A stretch of DNA of 64,000 bases from Craspedostauros australis (GCA_026770025.1 JAMXDE010000003.1:682001-746000); one strand, 5' to 3'; shown: positions 43,801 through 54,925, counted from the stretch's first letter. Made by a program: numbers and translations. The notes: generated by a model not told the origin, from the letters alone.

Positions 43801-46615
43801 GCCTTGATGCTGGTTTGCCACCAAAGGAAAATCTGAACGTGCGGTCGCCGCTGGTGCTCGTTGTGTTGCCGTTGCTGACCCCGCTGATGGACACTTCCTC
43901 AGCCGGCGAGGCTCGCTGATGATGAATGAGTTGAAGCAACATACTTGCGGCATCCGGAGTGTCAAAGTCCGCGAGGATCTCCAACAACGTCCAGTCGGGC
44001 CGGAATTGCAGATTCAGATCGAGGTTCATGACGTCATCCGCTCCTCCATCTTGCTGATCTTGTATGATGTGGATGAACGCTCTCAGAGACGTTGGATTGT
44101 CAAATGAAAAGAGGGGCCTCAAGCGACGCGCGTCCTTCTGGTTTTGAAGGAGGATCTTCAGTCGCTGCACAGCGTGGGATTGCTGCAGGGTCGCCCAATC
44201 TTGAGAATTGATGCATTGCGACAGCAGGATGGTGATGGGAGATGCCCCCATGTAGTTGATGGTGTCCGCCGTTTCGGGATCGGCGTTGAACATCTCGCGG
44301 ATGAATTCGGTCGTTTCAGCGGGCGACTCTACGTGCGTGCGATCTCCAGTGTTGCCGTCTTCTGTTGAATCAGAAGTGGTCGGACGATTGCCGAATTGGT
44401 ACAACTGCTCCAGCAAATTGAACATCGCCGTGTTACCTCGGTTGTCCTGCATGCTGCAGATGGCGGGTCTGCCACGCATGACTGCACGCAGAAGCGGAAC
44501 CGGCGCTCGCGAAACGGCACCGAGATGCATCGGAGTTGCGCGTTGCCGGTTTGTCATCCTCGCTGTTTTATCGTCGAGCAATAGACCGATTACGTCCATG
44601 CTGGCCAAGTTCTTCATGGCAAGATGCAGCGGACAGTTCAAGTCGCGATCCAGTTGCACCTTCAGTTGCGGACCACGTCGCAGCAATCTGGCGATGACGT
44701 CTGAGGATGCACCGCATGCCACGCCGACATGCAACGCCGTCGATCCCTCAAAGTTCGTCACATCCAATTGATCGTCGCCGCTGTGATTGAGGATGGCATC
44801 CACCACGTCCACGCTGGCATCGTGCTGCATCGCCAAGTGCAACGGGATGCTCCGGCTTGCGCTGCGCTTCATCAGCACCAAGTCAGGGAACGTGCGGATG
44901 ATGAGCTCGATGGTTTCCACAGATGCATGATGCAGCAAGGCCAGATGCAGCGCCGTCCAATGATCGTCGTTGTCCACGTCGATCTGCACCGCGTAGGGAT
45001 TGTACTCCAGGAGGATGCGGATGATCGGGAACGGCGCATTGTACTCCAGGGCCCAATGCAGCGGGATCTTGCCGTCGCCATCCGGGATGGTGCAGGCCCG
45101 CGGGAAGGCGCGGATGAGAACGTGGGCAAGGTCGGGATGGTGCAGGAAGGATGCCATGAGATGAAGCGGCGATCGGTCGGACCCATCCACCACCGAGGCA
45201 ACCTGGGGATGCAGCGAGATCATGTTGAGGATGATGTCGACCGGCACCCTCTCGCGGATGCCGACGTGCAGCGGGGTTTGGCCTGCGCTGTCCTTGCGGA
45301 ACACGGCCCTGGGGTTGTCCGCGAGGAGGGCGCGGATGGTGGAGTCGGTGCAGTGCCGCGACATGGCCAAGTGCAACCTGCTGCGTCCCGTCCCGCTAAT
45401 CTCGGTCATGCGTTGCAGCATGCAATCGAAGAGTTCGTCTGGGGCATTGAACTGCTCCCCCAGATCCAACGGGGTGCGGTGTAGGAAGTCCTGGACGTGC
45501 ACGGCGTTGGGATGCGCGCGAAAGACCAAGGCGAGGGTCTCGACAGACACCGCATTCCTCATCGCGACGTGCAGCGGATGTCGTTTGTTGTTGTCCTGCT
45601 GACTGGCGGCCTTGGGATGGTACCGGATCAGAATGTCCGTCTCTTCCGCCGACGCGCGCTTGCACATGGCTCGGTGCAAGGGATTCCAGCCCAGGGGACG
45701 GTTGGGATTCTCCGATTCCACGTCCAGCATGATGTCGTACTTCTCCAGCACGTCGCGTTCGTCGTCGTCCTTGACGTCCCTCCACCTGGCCTGCCGATTC
45801 ATCGAGTCCAGGCGCTTGTTGAGCTGTTCCGGTTCCACCCCCAGCTGGATGAGGAGGTTCTTGCGTTCGCGCGTCGTGCCGTGATTCATGATGTGATCGA
45901 TGGGCGTCATGTCGTTGGCGTCCGTCTTCAGGCAGGCCCCGGGGAAGAGGTTGAAGACGCGCACCACGAGGTCGACGTTGCGGTTGTGGATCATGCAGAG
46001 ATGCAGCACCGTGAACTGGCGCAGATCAATGACCTTCGCCGCGTCTGGATTGGCCTCCAGAACGGGCAGCAGCGACTCGTACGGCGCCGCGACCTCCACG
46101 CCGATGTGCAGCGCCGTGCGGTTGAGGCTGTCCAGGTGCCACGCCGCCGATGGGTTGCTCTGCAGCAGACGGCGCACGGTGTCCTCGTTGCAGCGATGCT
46201 CCATGGCGATGTGCAGGCGCAAGGCGCGACGTTCCCCGCCCGTCGTTTCGGGACATGCCGGCAGCAGGCAGTCGAACAAGCGCGTGGGGGCGTGGAATTG
46301 GATTCCGATCTCGATGGGCGTGCGCTCGTAGCGTTCCTTGGCCATGAGCTCGTTGGGGTGGATCGATTCCAGGATGGCCATCATGAGCTCGGTCGTGATC
46401 ATGTTGCGCATCGCGAGATGCAGAACGTTGCGTCCCGTGCTGTCCCTGCGATTCAGCGACTCCGGATCGCCCTGCACCAGCAGGCGGAACGTCGCGACAT
46501 CCGCATCGCGGATCACCGCCCTGTGCACCGGCATCAAGCCCAGATCCTCATCGGTCTCGAGTTCCGGGATGCGCTGGCTGTGCTCACGCACTGCGAGTTC
46601 GTATGCTGACGACAT
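40854..46615 (-). CDS. Ankyrin / kinase-like / CHAT protease / NB-ARC-like STAND protein
   Basis: Minus-strand exons 43179-46615 and 40854-42819 join in phase 2 (CG|A gives Arg in HGDVKARN) and encode 1800 aa. Residues ~25-885 form roughly twenty or more ankyrin-type repeats with LHLAM cores. Residues ~970-1270 form a protein-kinase-like domain: VVLKF Lys, LIVMEYGYGGDL hinge, HGDVKARN catalytic loop, IDLDTA in place of DFG, and DMWSFGVLLYQL. Residues ~1330-1480 form a CHAT (caspase-like) domain with His in HLSCHG (~1368) and Cys in LVFLSACNSQ (~1415). Residues ~1510-1790 resemble NB-ARC: FVGREKEL, SGIGKSS (~1561), LIVVDMAG (~1662), then KAILINQQP and a KRLDYDHTVKLFG segment. The start ATG at 46615 was chosen because upstream sequence is a CT microsatellite. 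This is an NLR-like signalling architecture; pathway and trigger are unknown. Confidence 0.88.
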
Positions 46616-46731
46616 GACACCGATGCGCGCGTTTGGTATGCACGGTTCACAGCGACAATGTGATGAGATTGGATGAGACTGGATGAGACTGGATGGGATG
46701 TGACCACAGTGCTCTCTTTTGCTTCCTTTCG

Positions 46732-46765
<34 letters not shown>

Positions 46766-47250
46766 CCGTGGATGCGAACAGAATGAAGGAGGTGTTGTGG
46801 CTGAATGGATTCGGATTCCGTTCCGTCCTGTGCAGGTTTGGATTTTGTGCGGTCCTGTGGCTGTTCCTTCGCCACTTTGATGCCATTCGCTTTGCTCCTT
46901 GTCGAGTTTGTTTGCATCGCAGAACGCCGCAGAATCACCGTTGCCGTAATACCCGTGTCTGGACTGATTGGACCAATTGTCAGTACCTGCGACATCAAGA
47001 CGACGAGTGTTATCCACGTCTGTGTATCATTTGGAGAAGCTACTCACGAATGAGAAGTGCTTGAATCGATGGTGTTCTTTCAGGGATGCTTGAATCCATT
47101 GAGTCAATGGTATGTCTGAAACATAGACATGGTTGTTGCAGACAGACAGACGGACAGTGTCAGTCTCCTACAAACAGACAGACAATCGAGAATGCTGCCC
47201 TTTTCGACATTCAATAGAGAGCCTCAAACATGAAACCTATGCACATTACA
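46616..47250. other. Promoter/5' region of the STAND gene with CT microsatellite
   Basis: About 630 nt. A (CT)n run (about 46736-46762) lies 120-150 nt upstream of the start codon. GGATGAGACT repeats (46673-46697) are next to it. A long minus-strand frame continues through here to 47017, but its Arg-Glu run is only the translated microsatellite. Confidence 0.6.
46736..46762 (+). repeat. (CT)n microsatellite
   Basis: Uninterrupted CT run on the + strand, GA on the gene strand, upstream of the STAND gene. Confidence 0.9.
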
Positions 47251-49311
47251 TTACTCGACAACAGATGCACAACCAACTCGCGGCCCCTCCAGGGTGCTCC
47301 AATGCGCCAAGGACTCCGCAAAGACGTCCGGATCGTCCATGGCGTGCTGCCAAAAGGCTTGATTCAAGGCATCGCCGGTCTTCTGCCACCGCCGATGGCA
47401 TTGGTTGTACATGATGGCCGGGATGCCGACAGTGAGAGCGCCGTACGCGCCGAGGGCAGGGATGACGTAGGGATTGGACGCCGCGAGGGAGATCTTGGTC
47501 GTGTATCCCATCCATCCCCAGACTCCGCTAGCCGGGACGCTGACCTGGACGTGCGCGGCGGCTGCTGCCAGCGTGGATGTGGATTTGATTTGGCTGGCTG
47601 CAGTGCTTTCAAGCAACGACGCTGCCTGCAGCGTGGACCAATGCCCCGTCTTGCACCACACGGCGACGCATTCGCAGTTGGAGTAGAGGACGTGGTAGTT
47701 GGGGATGGCGGTCGGGTGCGTCAAGAGGAAATGGACTCGCGCCAGGATGAGGCCGACTGCGTCTCCCTTTTTGCTTGTGGACGTGCCAGCCCTTGACAGG
47801 AAGTGCCGTTTCCAAAACGGTGCCTCGTACTGGACCTTATGCCATGTGTTGATGTGATTGTGCTTGTCCTGATCGGAGCTGGTGATGGTGCGGATGATGC
47901 CTGGTTGCGCCATGGAGAACAGTGACTTTTGTTGCTGATCGAATTGCATTTGTTCCTGCCGTTGCTGTTCGTCCTCCTGAACCTGCTTGGTCTGCGATTG
48001 CAGATTGGAAAAGTCGGCGATTGTGACCTTGTACCTTCCTTTTGTGGCGGTTGTGGTAGCTATTGATTGCGTTTGAGTTTCAGCGACATTGGCATTGGCA
48101 GTACCATCGGCATTGGAACTGCTTGTCTCTTCTGCGTCTTCCACATGTGATCGAAGGTTGATGGATTCGATAGAGGTCTCCTTGTCATTGTCTGCAACAG
48201 TGGGAGATGCTTGTTCTCTGTCGCGATTCGCATCGCTCTCATCCTTGCTGATTGGAGCGTTTCTGACTACATCACCGTCGCCTTTGTTGTCGATATTCGT
48301 CCCAGCATCACCGCTTACATCAGGCGCTGCACCCGATGAAGCATCATCGTTCTCGTCACATGCAATCTCCTCTTCGATATTGACGACAATCCCGTGATGC
48401 TGGAAGACGTAGGGCACACCCAGCAGGGATCTCCATTGGTAGACATGGTCACCAATCTCCAGCTGATCGAGCGGCACGGGCGGCTCTGGGATGATCTCCA
48501 TGCGTTCCCATTGTGCTTCGCTGGCATCCTCGAAGACTCGCTCGCACGACGACATGATCTGCTCCTTCTGCTGTTGCTCGATCGTGACCTCGTTCGGTGG
48601 CGCATGATCCGTGTGTTCAGCGTATAGAGGATGTTGTACAAGGTCATTGTCACACGATCGCGCGTGTTCGGAAATCGCCTCATGCTGGTCCATCGAAGGA
48701 GCATGATAAAACTGCAAAGATTGCTTGCGAGACGTCTTGGTGGCATCGAGATGCAGCACTTCGGATTCCGTCATGGAATGCGCAAAGGAGTAGGATCGCG
48801 TGGCCTGCAGGCTCAGCGATGGTCGAAAGGTAGGGTCCTCGTCTTCGGAATCGGAGGACACCACGGGCATCGGGTACATGTGATTGTGGATGCCGCTGCG
48901 TCGTGCGGGGGTCGTCATGGGTGGCTGTTGATGGCGTTGTGGCGCAGACTGTCCTCGAGGATCGTACTGTGCTGCTCGTTGCAGGAGGAATGCCTGGATG
49001 CTGTTGTCGCTGCCCTGCTGATTTCCACGATGATGCCGATTGCTGCCTCCGCCATCCGCAACGCCTCGATGGTGCAATGCTGCGCTGGATGTGTCAGGCC
49101 GCGTGCTGCCTCCGAACTTCACGAAGCCAAATCCGAAGCCTCCACGGTTACTCTCGTTATTGTTTGCACGCCCATCGTTGCCATCGCTATCGAAGGAACC
49201 ATCATCGCTGCCATCCGCATTGCCACCATCAATGGTGATGTCAATCAAGGACGATGAAACGTCATTGACCGAAGCAACCGGAGCCATCGTTTGCCGTGTC
49301 AGCAACGCCAT
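47251..49311 (-). CDS. LRAT/NlpC-P60-like domain protein with split catalytic domain
   Basis: The open frame starts with TTG; the first ATG is at 49311 and gives 686 aa. The N-terminal ~275 aa are polar and disordered. GDHVYQWRSLLGVPYVFQHHGIVV (about 285-310) is the start of an LRAT domain, with the catalytic His in HHGIVV. The Cys lies far downstream in NYHVLYSNCECVAVWCKTG (about 545), the NCE box of the family. About 230 aa, mostly acidic and Gln-rich, separate the two, much more than in LRAT or HRASLS proteins. After the Cys, hydrophobic segments (NPYVIPALGAYGALTVGIPAIMY) could anchor it in a membrane. Such domains act as acyltransferases or thiol hydrolases on lipids; here activity is inferred. 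It lies 635 nt downstream of nothing else on its strand and is divergent from the plastid methyltransferase. Confidence 0.8.
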   Translation of the reverse strand: MALLTRQTMAPVASVNDVSSSLIDITIDGGNADGSDDGSFDSDGNDGRANNNESNRGGFGFGFVKFGGSTRPDTSSAALHHRGVADGGGSNRHHRGNQQGSDNSIQAFLLQRAAQYDPRGQSAPQRHQQPPMTTPARRSGIHNHMYPMPVVSSDSEDEDPTFRPSLSLQATRSYSFAHSMTESEVLHLDATKTSRKQSLQFYHAPSMDQHEAISEHARSCDNDLVQHPLYAEHTDHAPPNEVTIEQQQKEQIMSSCERVFEDASEAQWERMEIIPEPPVPLDQLEIGDHVYQWRSLLGVPYVFQHHGIVVNIEEEIACDENDDASSGAAPDVSGDAGTNIDNKGDGDVVRNAPISKDESDANRDREQASPTVADNDKETSIESINLRSHVEDAEETSSSNADGTANANVAETQTQSIATTTATKGRYKVTIADFSNLQSQTKQVQEDEQQRQEQMQFDQQQKSLFSMAQPGIIRTITSSDQDKHNHINTWHKVQYEAPFWKRHFLSRAGTSTSKKGDAVGLILARVHFLLTHPTAIPNYHVLYSNCECVAVWCKTGHWSTLQAASLLESTAASQIKSTSTLAAAAAHVQVSVPASGVWGWMGYTTKISLAASNPYVIPALGAYGALTVGIPAIMYNQCHRRWQKTGDALNQAFWQHAMDDPDVFAESLAHWSTLEGPRVGCASVVE

Positions 49312-49976
49312 GATACTACAGAGAGAGTATGGCCTCAACAGATAGATGTCACGTATTGGAGTATGGTGTGATCGTGTTGTGTACGACAGAATGGAATGTC
49401 GAGTATGGTGCCAAATGTGATGCGTGGAACGACCAAGATGGATGATGCCAAACCATGGCGATGCAGAAGCAACTTCGGTCCCACAGAACGTGGCTCTTCA
49501 ATTGCCTGCCTTCGTGGGTTTCGTTGGTCCATGTGCAACAGCAATTCGCTTCGTTTGTTTTTGTCACGCTGTTTGCTTCCGCCAAATTTGAATTGTTTCG
49601 TATTTGGGTCTAACGAAGTGCATTTTGAAAGTATCCGTGACTGAGTGAATCATGCGCTCGGATCTGACTCATCTTTCGCCGTCGTCGATTTCGTTGTGCT
49701 TCATCGTGTGCGATGAGAACTGTGGAACCAACATCGAAAGTGCTGTTCATCAGGCCGCCCACGACGATGATGACGATGATGATGGTGATGGTGATGACGG
49801 CAACGTCGTTCATGTGTGCATTCCTTGCAACTGACGAATCCATTGCGCCCCCATCGTGAACAGAGTACCATGCAAATACGATTGCTCCCTTTGCTCGTTC
49901 CATTCCGTCACGTTCTCATTGTTCATCCATCCATCACAACCATCACAACCATCACAACCAACTCAATTCAGCAACC
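49312..49976. other. Divergent intergenic region
   Basis: About 665 nt. A GATGATGACG-type microsatellite lies near 49763-49800, and three CATCACAAC units at 49934-49961 just before the + start. No gene is seen. Confidence 0.5.
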
Positions 49977-51257
49977 ATGAGACTCACGTTCGCTTTACTC
50001 AGCACCTGCCTGGTGATGGCACCCGCATTCCAGATGCTGTCCACGACGCAGCGCGGCACTGCCACAGCGTTGCAGGACACGGCGACCGAAGAACTCGAAC
50101 TCCAGAAGTCCAAGCTGCTGCAACTGATTGGCCCCAAATCGTACGAGGATCCCGTCCTCATGGATCCCCTCACGAAGGAAGCCCTGCAGATTTCCGAAAC
50201 CAAATCGGTGCGATTCGGCGACCGCCGCATGGGCGGCAATGCCAAGATCACCGTGCGCTCCGCGTCGAACGTATTCGACGTGACGCCGAGTTACACGGAT
50301 CTGTTGCAAGCGTCGACGCCATCCATTGCGCGACAACTGCTGCCGTTGATTCCGGTGGCATTGCGCTCGCGCCTTTCGTCGGGCAATGGCGATGAAATCA
50401 TTCCGATGCGCGATCTCTTCACGTCGCCGGCCGTGTCGTTCGCCTACGAGCGTGGTTGGCGTCAGAACTTCATAGCCGCAGGATTTCCAGGTCCAGATAA
50501 GGAGGCCGAGCTGGCCATGGAGTTCTTTGGCAACAAGGATGATTCGACCGTGTTGGTTGACATGAGCTGCGCGACAGGTACGCATGGATGTAGTGGGTGC
50601 TGCGGATGTTGTGGATGTTGTGGATGCTGTGGATTGGATGGTGCTATTGTGGTTGTATGAGTATTCCGCACGACATGACTTTCCTTGAATTCAATTCAAT
50701 TCAACGCTCACAACCCTCTCATCCATCTCAACTCCATTCCCAAACACCCAATACCTCAATACTCCACAGGCCTCTTCACACGCCGCTTCGCCCAAACCAA
50801 CAAATACAACCGCGTGCTGGGTTGCGACTATTCCGATTCCATGTTGAACGAAGCGCGCCGCCGCATCAACGCGCAACCCGACCTCGACGACAACCTGGAA
50901 TTGATCCGCCTCGATGTCGGCAACATCCCCATGCAAAACAACACGATCGATTATCTGCACGCCGGCGCCGCGATGCACTGCTGGCCCGAGTTGGATCGCG
51001 CCGCGTCCGAGATATACCGCGTGCTGAAACCGAATGGCGGCAAGTACTTCGCGACGACCTTCCTGGCCGAATACTTTCGGATATTGCAGCGCAGCGATGG
51101 AGCACAAGCAAGTTCGGGGCCGTCGAAGCAGGCCTTTCAGTATTTCTCGTCGACGCAGTCGTTGAAGGATCTCATGGTGCGCGGCGGATTCGATGCCGAT
51201 AAGGTGTCCGTCGAGGTGTTGGGATCGGCGTGCGTTGTGATTCGGGCGGAGAAGTGA
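49977..51257 (+). CDS. Plastid-targeted SAM methyltransferase (plant plastoglobule type)
   Basis: Exons 49977-50577 and 50770-51257 join in phase 1 (G|GC gives Gly in CATGLF) and give 362 aa. The splice falls inside SAM motif I, VDMSCATGLFTRRFAQ, and restores it. Motif II follows as VLGCDYSDSML, then LIRLDVGNIPM and HAGAAMHCWPELDRAASEIYRVLKPNGG. The N-terminus is a signal peptide with a Phe-containing cleavage site (LVMAPAFQM) and a transit-like Ser/Thr/Arg stretch, so import into a complex plastid is likely. The arrangement resembles the plant plastoglobule-associated UbiE-like methyltransferases, whose substrates are not well known. The intron (50578-50769) holds a TGTGGATGT tandem repeat. 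Confidence 0.9.
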
Positions 51258-51870
51258 TGGGCTGTAGTCGTGCTGAGTGCGGATACGAGCGGCGTCCGTA
51301 CGCAGACTGTTGCTCATACATGAAAGAATTCAATTCAATGACAATGACAATGAAATACTGTTGCCATGGTCGTACTCGATGACATACAATAAGTACTCCG
51401 CATCACTTGACCCGCAACAACACCATGTCCTTGACAAGGCTGATGAAGTGGATAGGATAGCATGTAAAGGTTGGCTTAGGCGTTTATTCTACTAAAATCT
51501 TCAAGACAAGACATGATGCATCGCTGGGTCTGTGCTCTGCCATACTCCAGAGTAATCGCTGTTGTCACTGGAATCATTTGATGAGGGTCGACATTGATCT
51601 GATGCAATTGGAGAAGCGCCGCAGGGGTATTGTGTTTATCCCCGGCACTGTTTGTTCTGTGCTGGTTCATTTGCATGCGTGTTCACATGCGTTGAGAGTA
51701 CTCGCACAGCTCGTCATCCAACGCAAGATTCCGATGCACCAAGTCGCACACTCCAAGTAGGATGCACGCCAGCATGCGAAGCACCGCGCGTTTACCCCCA
51801 TATCCATCTGAACGACGTGCACAGATGGTGGCGTTTCGACGCGTGTTCCACTGCAACAGAACCAAGCGCA
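51258..51870. other. Intergenic region between convergent genes
   Basis: About 610 nt. Only short unrecognised ORFs. Confidence 0.5.
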
Positions 51871-52614
51871 TCACAGAAAGGGAATCGGGCCGCTGCCGCC
51901 ATCGGGATAGACGGTCTTGTAGGCCGCGTAGTACTTGGGCGCGACGATGCCGACAAAGCCAATGAGGAATCCCGCCAGCAGCGTGAGGACGGTCTCGAAG
52001 CCCGCCTCGGCCTGCGCCACGGAGTAGGCCCGCATCTCTAGGTACTTCTCGGAGCGCTCCTGGTCGGACAGGAAGAGATCGACCTCGACCTCGGCCTCCT
52101 GCGCGGAAATGCCCTGGTCGAGGTACTTCTGGATGAGCTCTTGTCGCACTTCGAGCATCATTTTGCTGTCTAATATCTCCTTCCAGGATGGCTCGCTGGT
52201 TGTGGTCGCGGCCACGCTGGTTGTGGCATCCTCGTTGCTGCTGCTGCTGCTATTTCCATTGCTGTTGCCATTGCCGTTCGCGACGTTGTCCTCATCGATG
52301 TTGGAGGTCATGACTCGCAGCGTCTGCATGCTGTGAACGCGTTGCTGCTGCTGTTGGTTGCTGTTGCTGTTGATCATGTTGTTGATCACGTTGCTGCTGC
52401 TGCTGTGGATGAAGCTGCGCGATGGACGCACTTGCGGAGTGACCAGCGCATCCGCAGTGAAAGAGCGCTGCGGCTGCAGGCACAGACCCAAGCACAGCAC
52501 TGCGAGGCATGCTGCTGGAGCTATTCTGCGTGCGGGGGTGCGTCTGGATGCTGTCATTGTCGCCGTCTTTGTGGGTGTTGCCGTCATTGCCAGGGTCTTC
52601 TCTTCGCTTCTCAT
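51871..52614 (-). CDS. Single-membrane-segment organelle protein, unknown function
   Basis: A 247-aa single-exon protein. Near the N-terminus, an Arg-rich stretch leads to a hydrophobic segment (APAACLAVLCLGLCL), a probable signal peptide if the start is Met10 or Met20. A long Asn/Gln/Ser low-complexity stretch follows. The C-terminal ~110 aa look folded: SWKEILDSKMMLEVRQELIQKYLDQGISAQEAEVEVDLF, then a membrane helix (VLTLLAGFLIGFVGIVAPKYYAAY) and a short tail ending GPIPFL. A thylakoid or envelope location is plausible. I do not recognise the family. Confidence 0.75.
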   Translation of the reverse strand: MRSEEKTLAMTATPTKTATMTASRRTPARRIAPAACLAVLCLGLCLQPQRSFTADALVTPQVRPSRSFIHSSSSNVINNMINSNSNQQQQQRVHSMQTLRVMTSNIDEDNVANGNGNSNGNSSSSSNEDATTSVAATTTSEPSWKEILDSKMMLEVRQELIQKYLDQGISAQEAEVEVDLFLSDQERSEKYLEMRAYSVAQAEAGFETVLTLLAGFLIGFVGIVAPKYYAAYKTVYPDGGSGPIPFL

Positions 52615-53627
52615 TGATGTCAGGTTGCTTGTCAGGTTGGTTGTTGGTGTATTAGTATGGCAGGGTGTTGTTTGAGTATCTGTGGACTGGTTCGGCTTGG
52701 TTGGAGTACCCTGTTCTGCTCTGCTCTGCTCTACTTCAGACTATTGGTATTGTAGTTGCGCTTGTTGTGGTTCTTGTTGTCAGATTGCTGTACGAATGCC
52801 ATACAACGACGAGTATCAATGCCGTCAGTGTGCGAGTAAGAACTCTTTGCTTTGCTCAGGTTGTTGTTGTTGTTGCTGTTGTTGTTGTTGTTGCTGTTGT
52901 TGTAGGTTGCCGTATCAGCAGCACAGGAGAAGGATGATGAAGATGCCCAATCTTTCTTCCTCTCTCTCTTTGCACTTTCCTTTGTTTGACAGCTGTCTCT
53001 GCTCACAGCGATTCGACTGATGTGCTTGTCACTCCTGTCGTGGTCTTTGTTCCTGTTCTTGCTTCCGCATCCATCACGAAGCAGAACTTGTGATGTCTTC
53101 TCTTGTTTGACACCTGCCTGTTGGCCGCAAGATCTCTTCAACACTGTGGCGCGGTATTGTGGTCGTTCTAGTCCAAAGAATATAACCGTTTATTAACGTC
53201 TCTAGGTCGATCTCTTCCATCAAATCGTGTTGGCGACATTCTAATCGACAAGAGTGTAGACATCCAAAGTGTCAAGAAGGCTTCGGACGAATGGGATCTC
53301 CATCAACAACGGCGACAGCAGTGACAACAAATGATGGTCATGGTCTGGGCAGTTCCCCCTCTCCACCCCCTGATTCATTCGTACAGAACATCCAGGCATG
53401 CATGCCATCGATTGCCCGCCACATGGCATCCACAGCGGATGAGCACGATGTCGACATGCCTAATCCAACAATGGTGTACAGCGTTGATTGTCCAAGTGTA
53501 ACAATAATCGTACTCTACTTCTAATGAATTCAAAATCTGTGTATTGGAGAGCATGCCGCGGCTGTGCTCCTTTCTTCATCGTCCGACTTGAGCGTCCTCT
53601 CTCGCGAATGTCATGAGCTTGACGTCA
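52615..53627. other. Intergenic region with TTG repeats
   Basis: About 1 kb. A (TTG/CTG)n stretch (about 52858-52907) and several CTCTGCT repeats near 52714-52730 are seen. Short ORFs come from these repeats. No gene is supported. Confidence 0.5.
52858..52907 (+). repeat. Imperfect TTG/CTG microsatellite
   Basis: Roughly 50 nt of TTG triplets with occasional CTG. Confidence 0.85.
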
Positions 53628-53852
53628 TCACGGCTCTTCCGCAATGCCCGCGGCCTTGGCCAATTCTTCGGAGATCTTTTCGATCATGGGATCATGCGTC
53701 AAGTCTGCCAGCTGCGCCCAGCGATCTGCGATGACGCTTGGATCGGCGGATGCGTCGATCTGCACTGTCGGTTCGGGCGCGGCAGCCGCCATCGATGCCA
53801 CGTGACGTCGCAGCATGCGGAAACTGTGTTGGCTTCTCACGATGGTGTTCAT
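53628..53852 (-). CDS. Small probable mitochondrial protein
   Basis: A 74-aa ORF. The first ~20 residues are Arg/Ser-rich without acids (MNTIVRSQHSFRMLRRHVAS), as in a mitochondrial presequence. The rest is acidic and helical (VIADRWAQLADLTHDPMIEKISEELAKAAG). No family was recognised. The clean switch from basic to acidic halves and the compact ORF support coding; length alone would not. Confidence 0.5.
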   Translation of the reverse strand: MNTIVRSQHSFRMLRRHVASMAAAAPEPTVQIDASADPSVIADRWAQLADLTHDPMIEKISEELAKAAGIAEEP

Positions 53853-54598
53853 TGTCGTGTGTTTGTGTTTGTGTTGCGTTGTTGAGATGGTGCTTCGTTG
53901 TGATTGTGAATCAGCGATGTCAGATGGCGAACCTGGCGCGTTCTCGTTTTATGAGGAAGATCTGTGATGTGTGTTGCCTCGTGCAGTGTTGACGGCGTCT
54001 TTTGTGTGCACTTTGGCTTTCTCGCTCGTTGATGTGTGGTGTTCTTTGGCACAGAACAGTGTGTCATGTTTCAACTTCTGGTTCGTCGTCGGATGTAAGT
54101 TAGTGTGAAAATTTGATTACTATTTCAATACGGCAGAACGATATGAAGTTACTTTTCTATTCGCGGGTTTACGATGTAATTAAAAATTGCCGCAACTCCG
54201 TAAACACCATCAAGCAAAGTTCTTGTCGCGCACGTGTCCATCCCAAGAGGCGACATCATGCTTCTCCACCAGTCTCGCAGGGATGTCCGAGATTGATTCA
54301 TTCGTTTCATTCAGCATATTGCCAAACACACACGAGTATAGTACTACACATCAGTTGGTATTGGGATAGAGCATGCTGTGAACAGCAGCTTGCTCCCTGT
54401 TCACTCCTACATTCTTCCGCACTCTCTTGCACTAACGCAATTGGAAACAAACATGTGACTTCTCTCGAGTTGCTGTTCGTTCCCCTTGTTTCTTCTGGAC
54501 CAAGAATGATGAGCTGGAGATGAATCCAAGAAGTCTTTCGAGAGAGTTGGAACATATGGCATGATATGTTATGACATGATATGGAATGGTCTGGCACT
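53853..54598. other. Intergenic region
   Basis: About 750 nt, A/T-richer near 54100-54190. Nothing recognised beyond short inconsistent ORFs. Confidence 0.45.
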
Positions 54599-54834
54599 TC
54601 ACTCCTCTTCTTCAGCAGCACCGTCCGTCTCAATCATTTTGGATGAGTTGGTACTCACAGAGCGGACGAAGTCCACCAATGTTGTTCGATCTATGTATGA
54701 ATCCATTTGTGCTGTCCCCTCGTCTTCACCCACAACCTTGTACAGCTCCACCATGGACATGTGGCTGTACTCATCATCGATACCATCACTCTCCATTCTC
54801 CCACTGCAGAGGACATGGATGCCTCCCATCAGTT
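54599..54834 (-). pseudogene. 3' part of BTB/POZ host gene, cut off by a LINE insertion
   Basis: The minus-strand frame ending at 54599 encodes LMGGIHVLCSGRM, then a helical acidic tail (MSMVELYKVVGEDEG, DRTTLVDFVRSV) and AAEEEE at the end. Its first codons overlap the 16-bp target-site copy at 54819-54834. The right copy of that site at 63306 sits in the same frame of the upstream coding part (LILQPQLMGG). So the two pieces were one reading frame before the insertion. The open frame continues a few codons into the retrotransposon 5' end. Confidence 0.85.
54819..54834 (+). repeat. Left target-site duplication of the LINE
   Basis: ATGCCTCCCATCAGTT, identical over 16 nt to 63306-63321; the flanking bases differ on both sides. 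Confidence 0.95.
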
Positions 54835-54925
54835 TATAGGTTCGGAACTCCGACAACTCGAACAGCACACAAATAAAATCTAAATCAGTACCAAAAAGAC
54901 AGCAAACAACACGAAAGTCATCACG

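Noticed and set aside
46616-47017. N-terminal extension of the STAND protein to 47017
   Set aside because: The extra frame is a translated CT microsatellite (Arg-Glu run) plus Ser/His-rich noise; the ATG at 46615 directly precedes the ankyrin array.
50578-50769. Cys/Gly-rich extension of the plastid methyltransferase (CCGCCGCC)
   Set aside because: It is the translated TGTGGATGT repeat of an intron; splicing restores SAM motif I.
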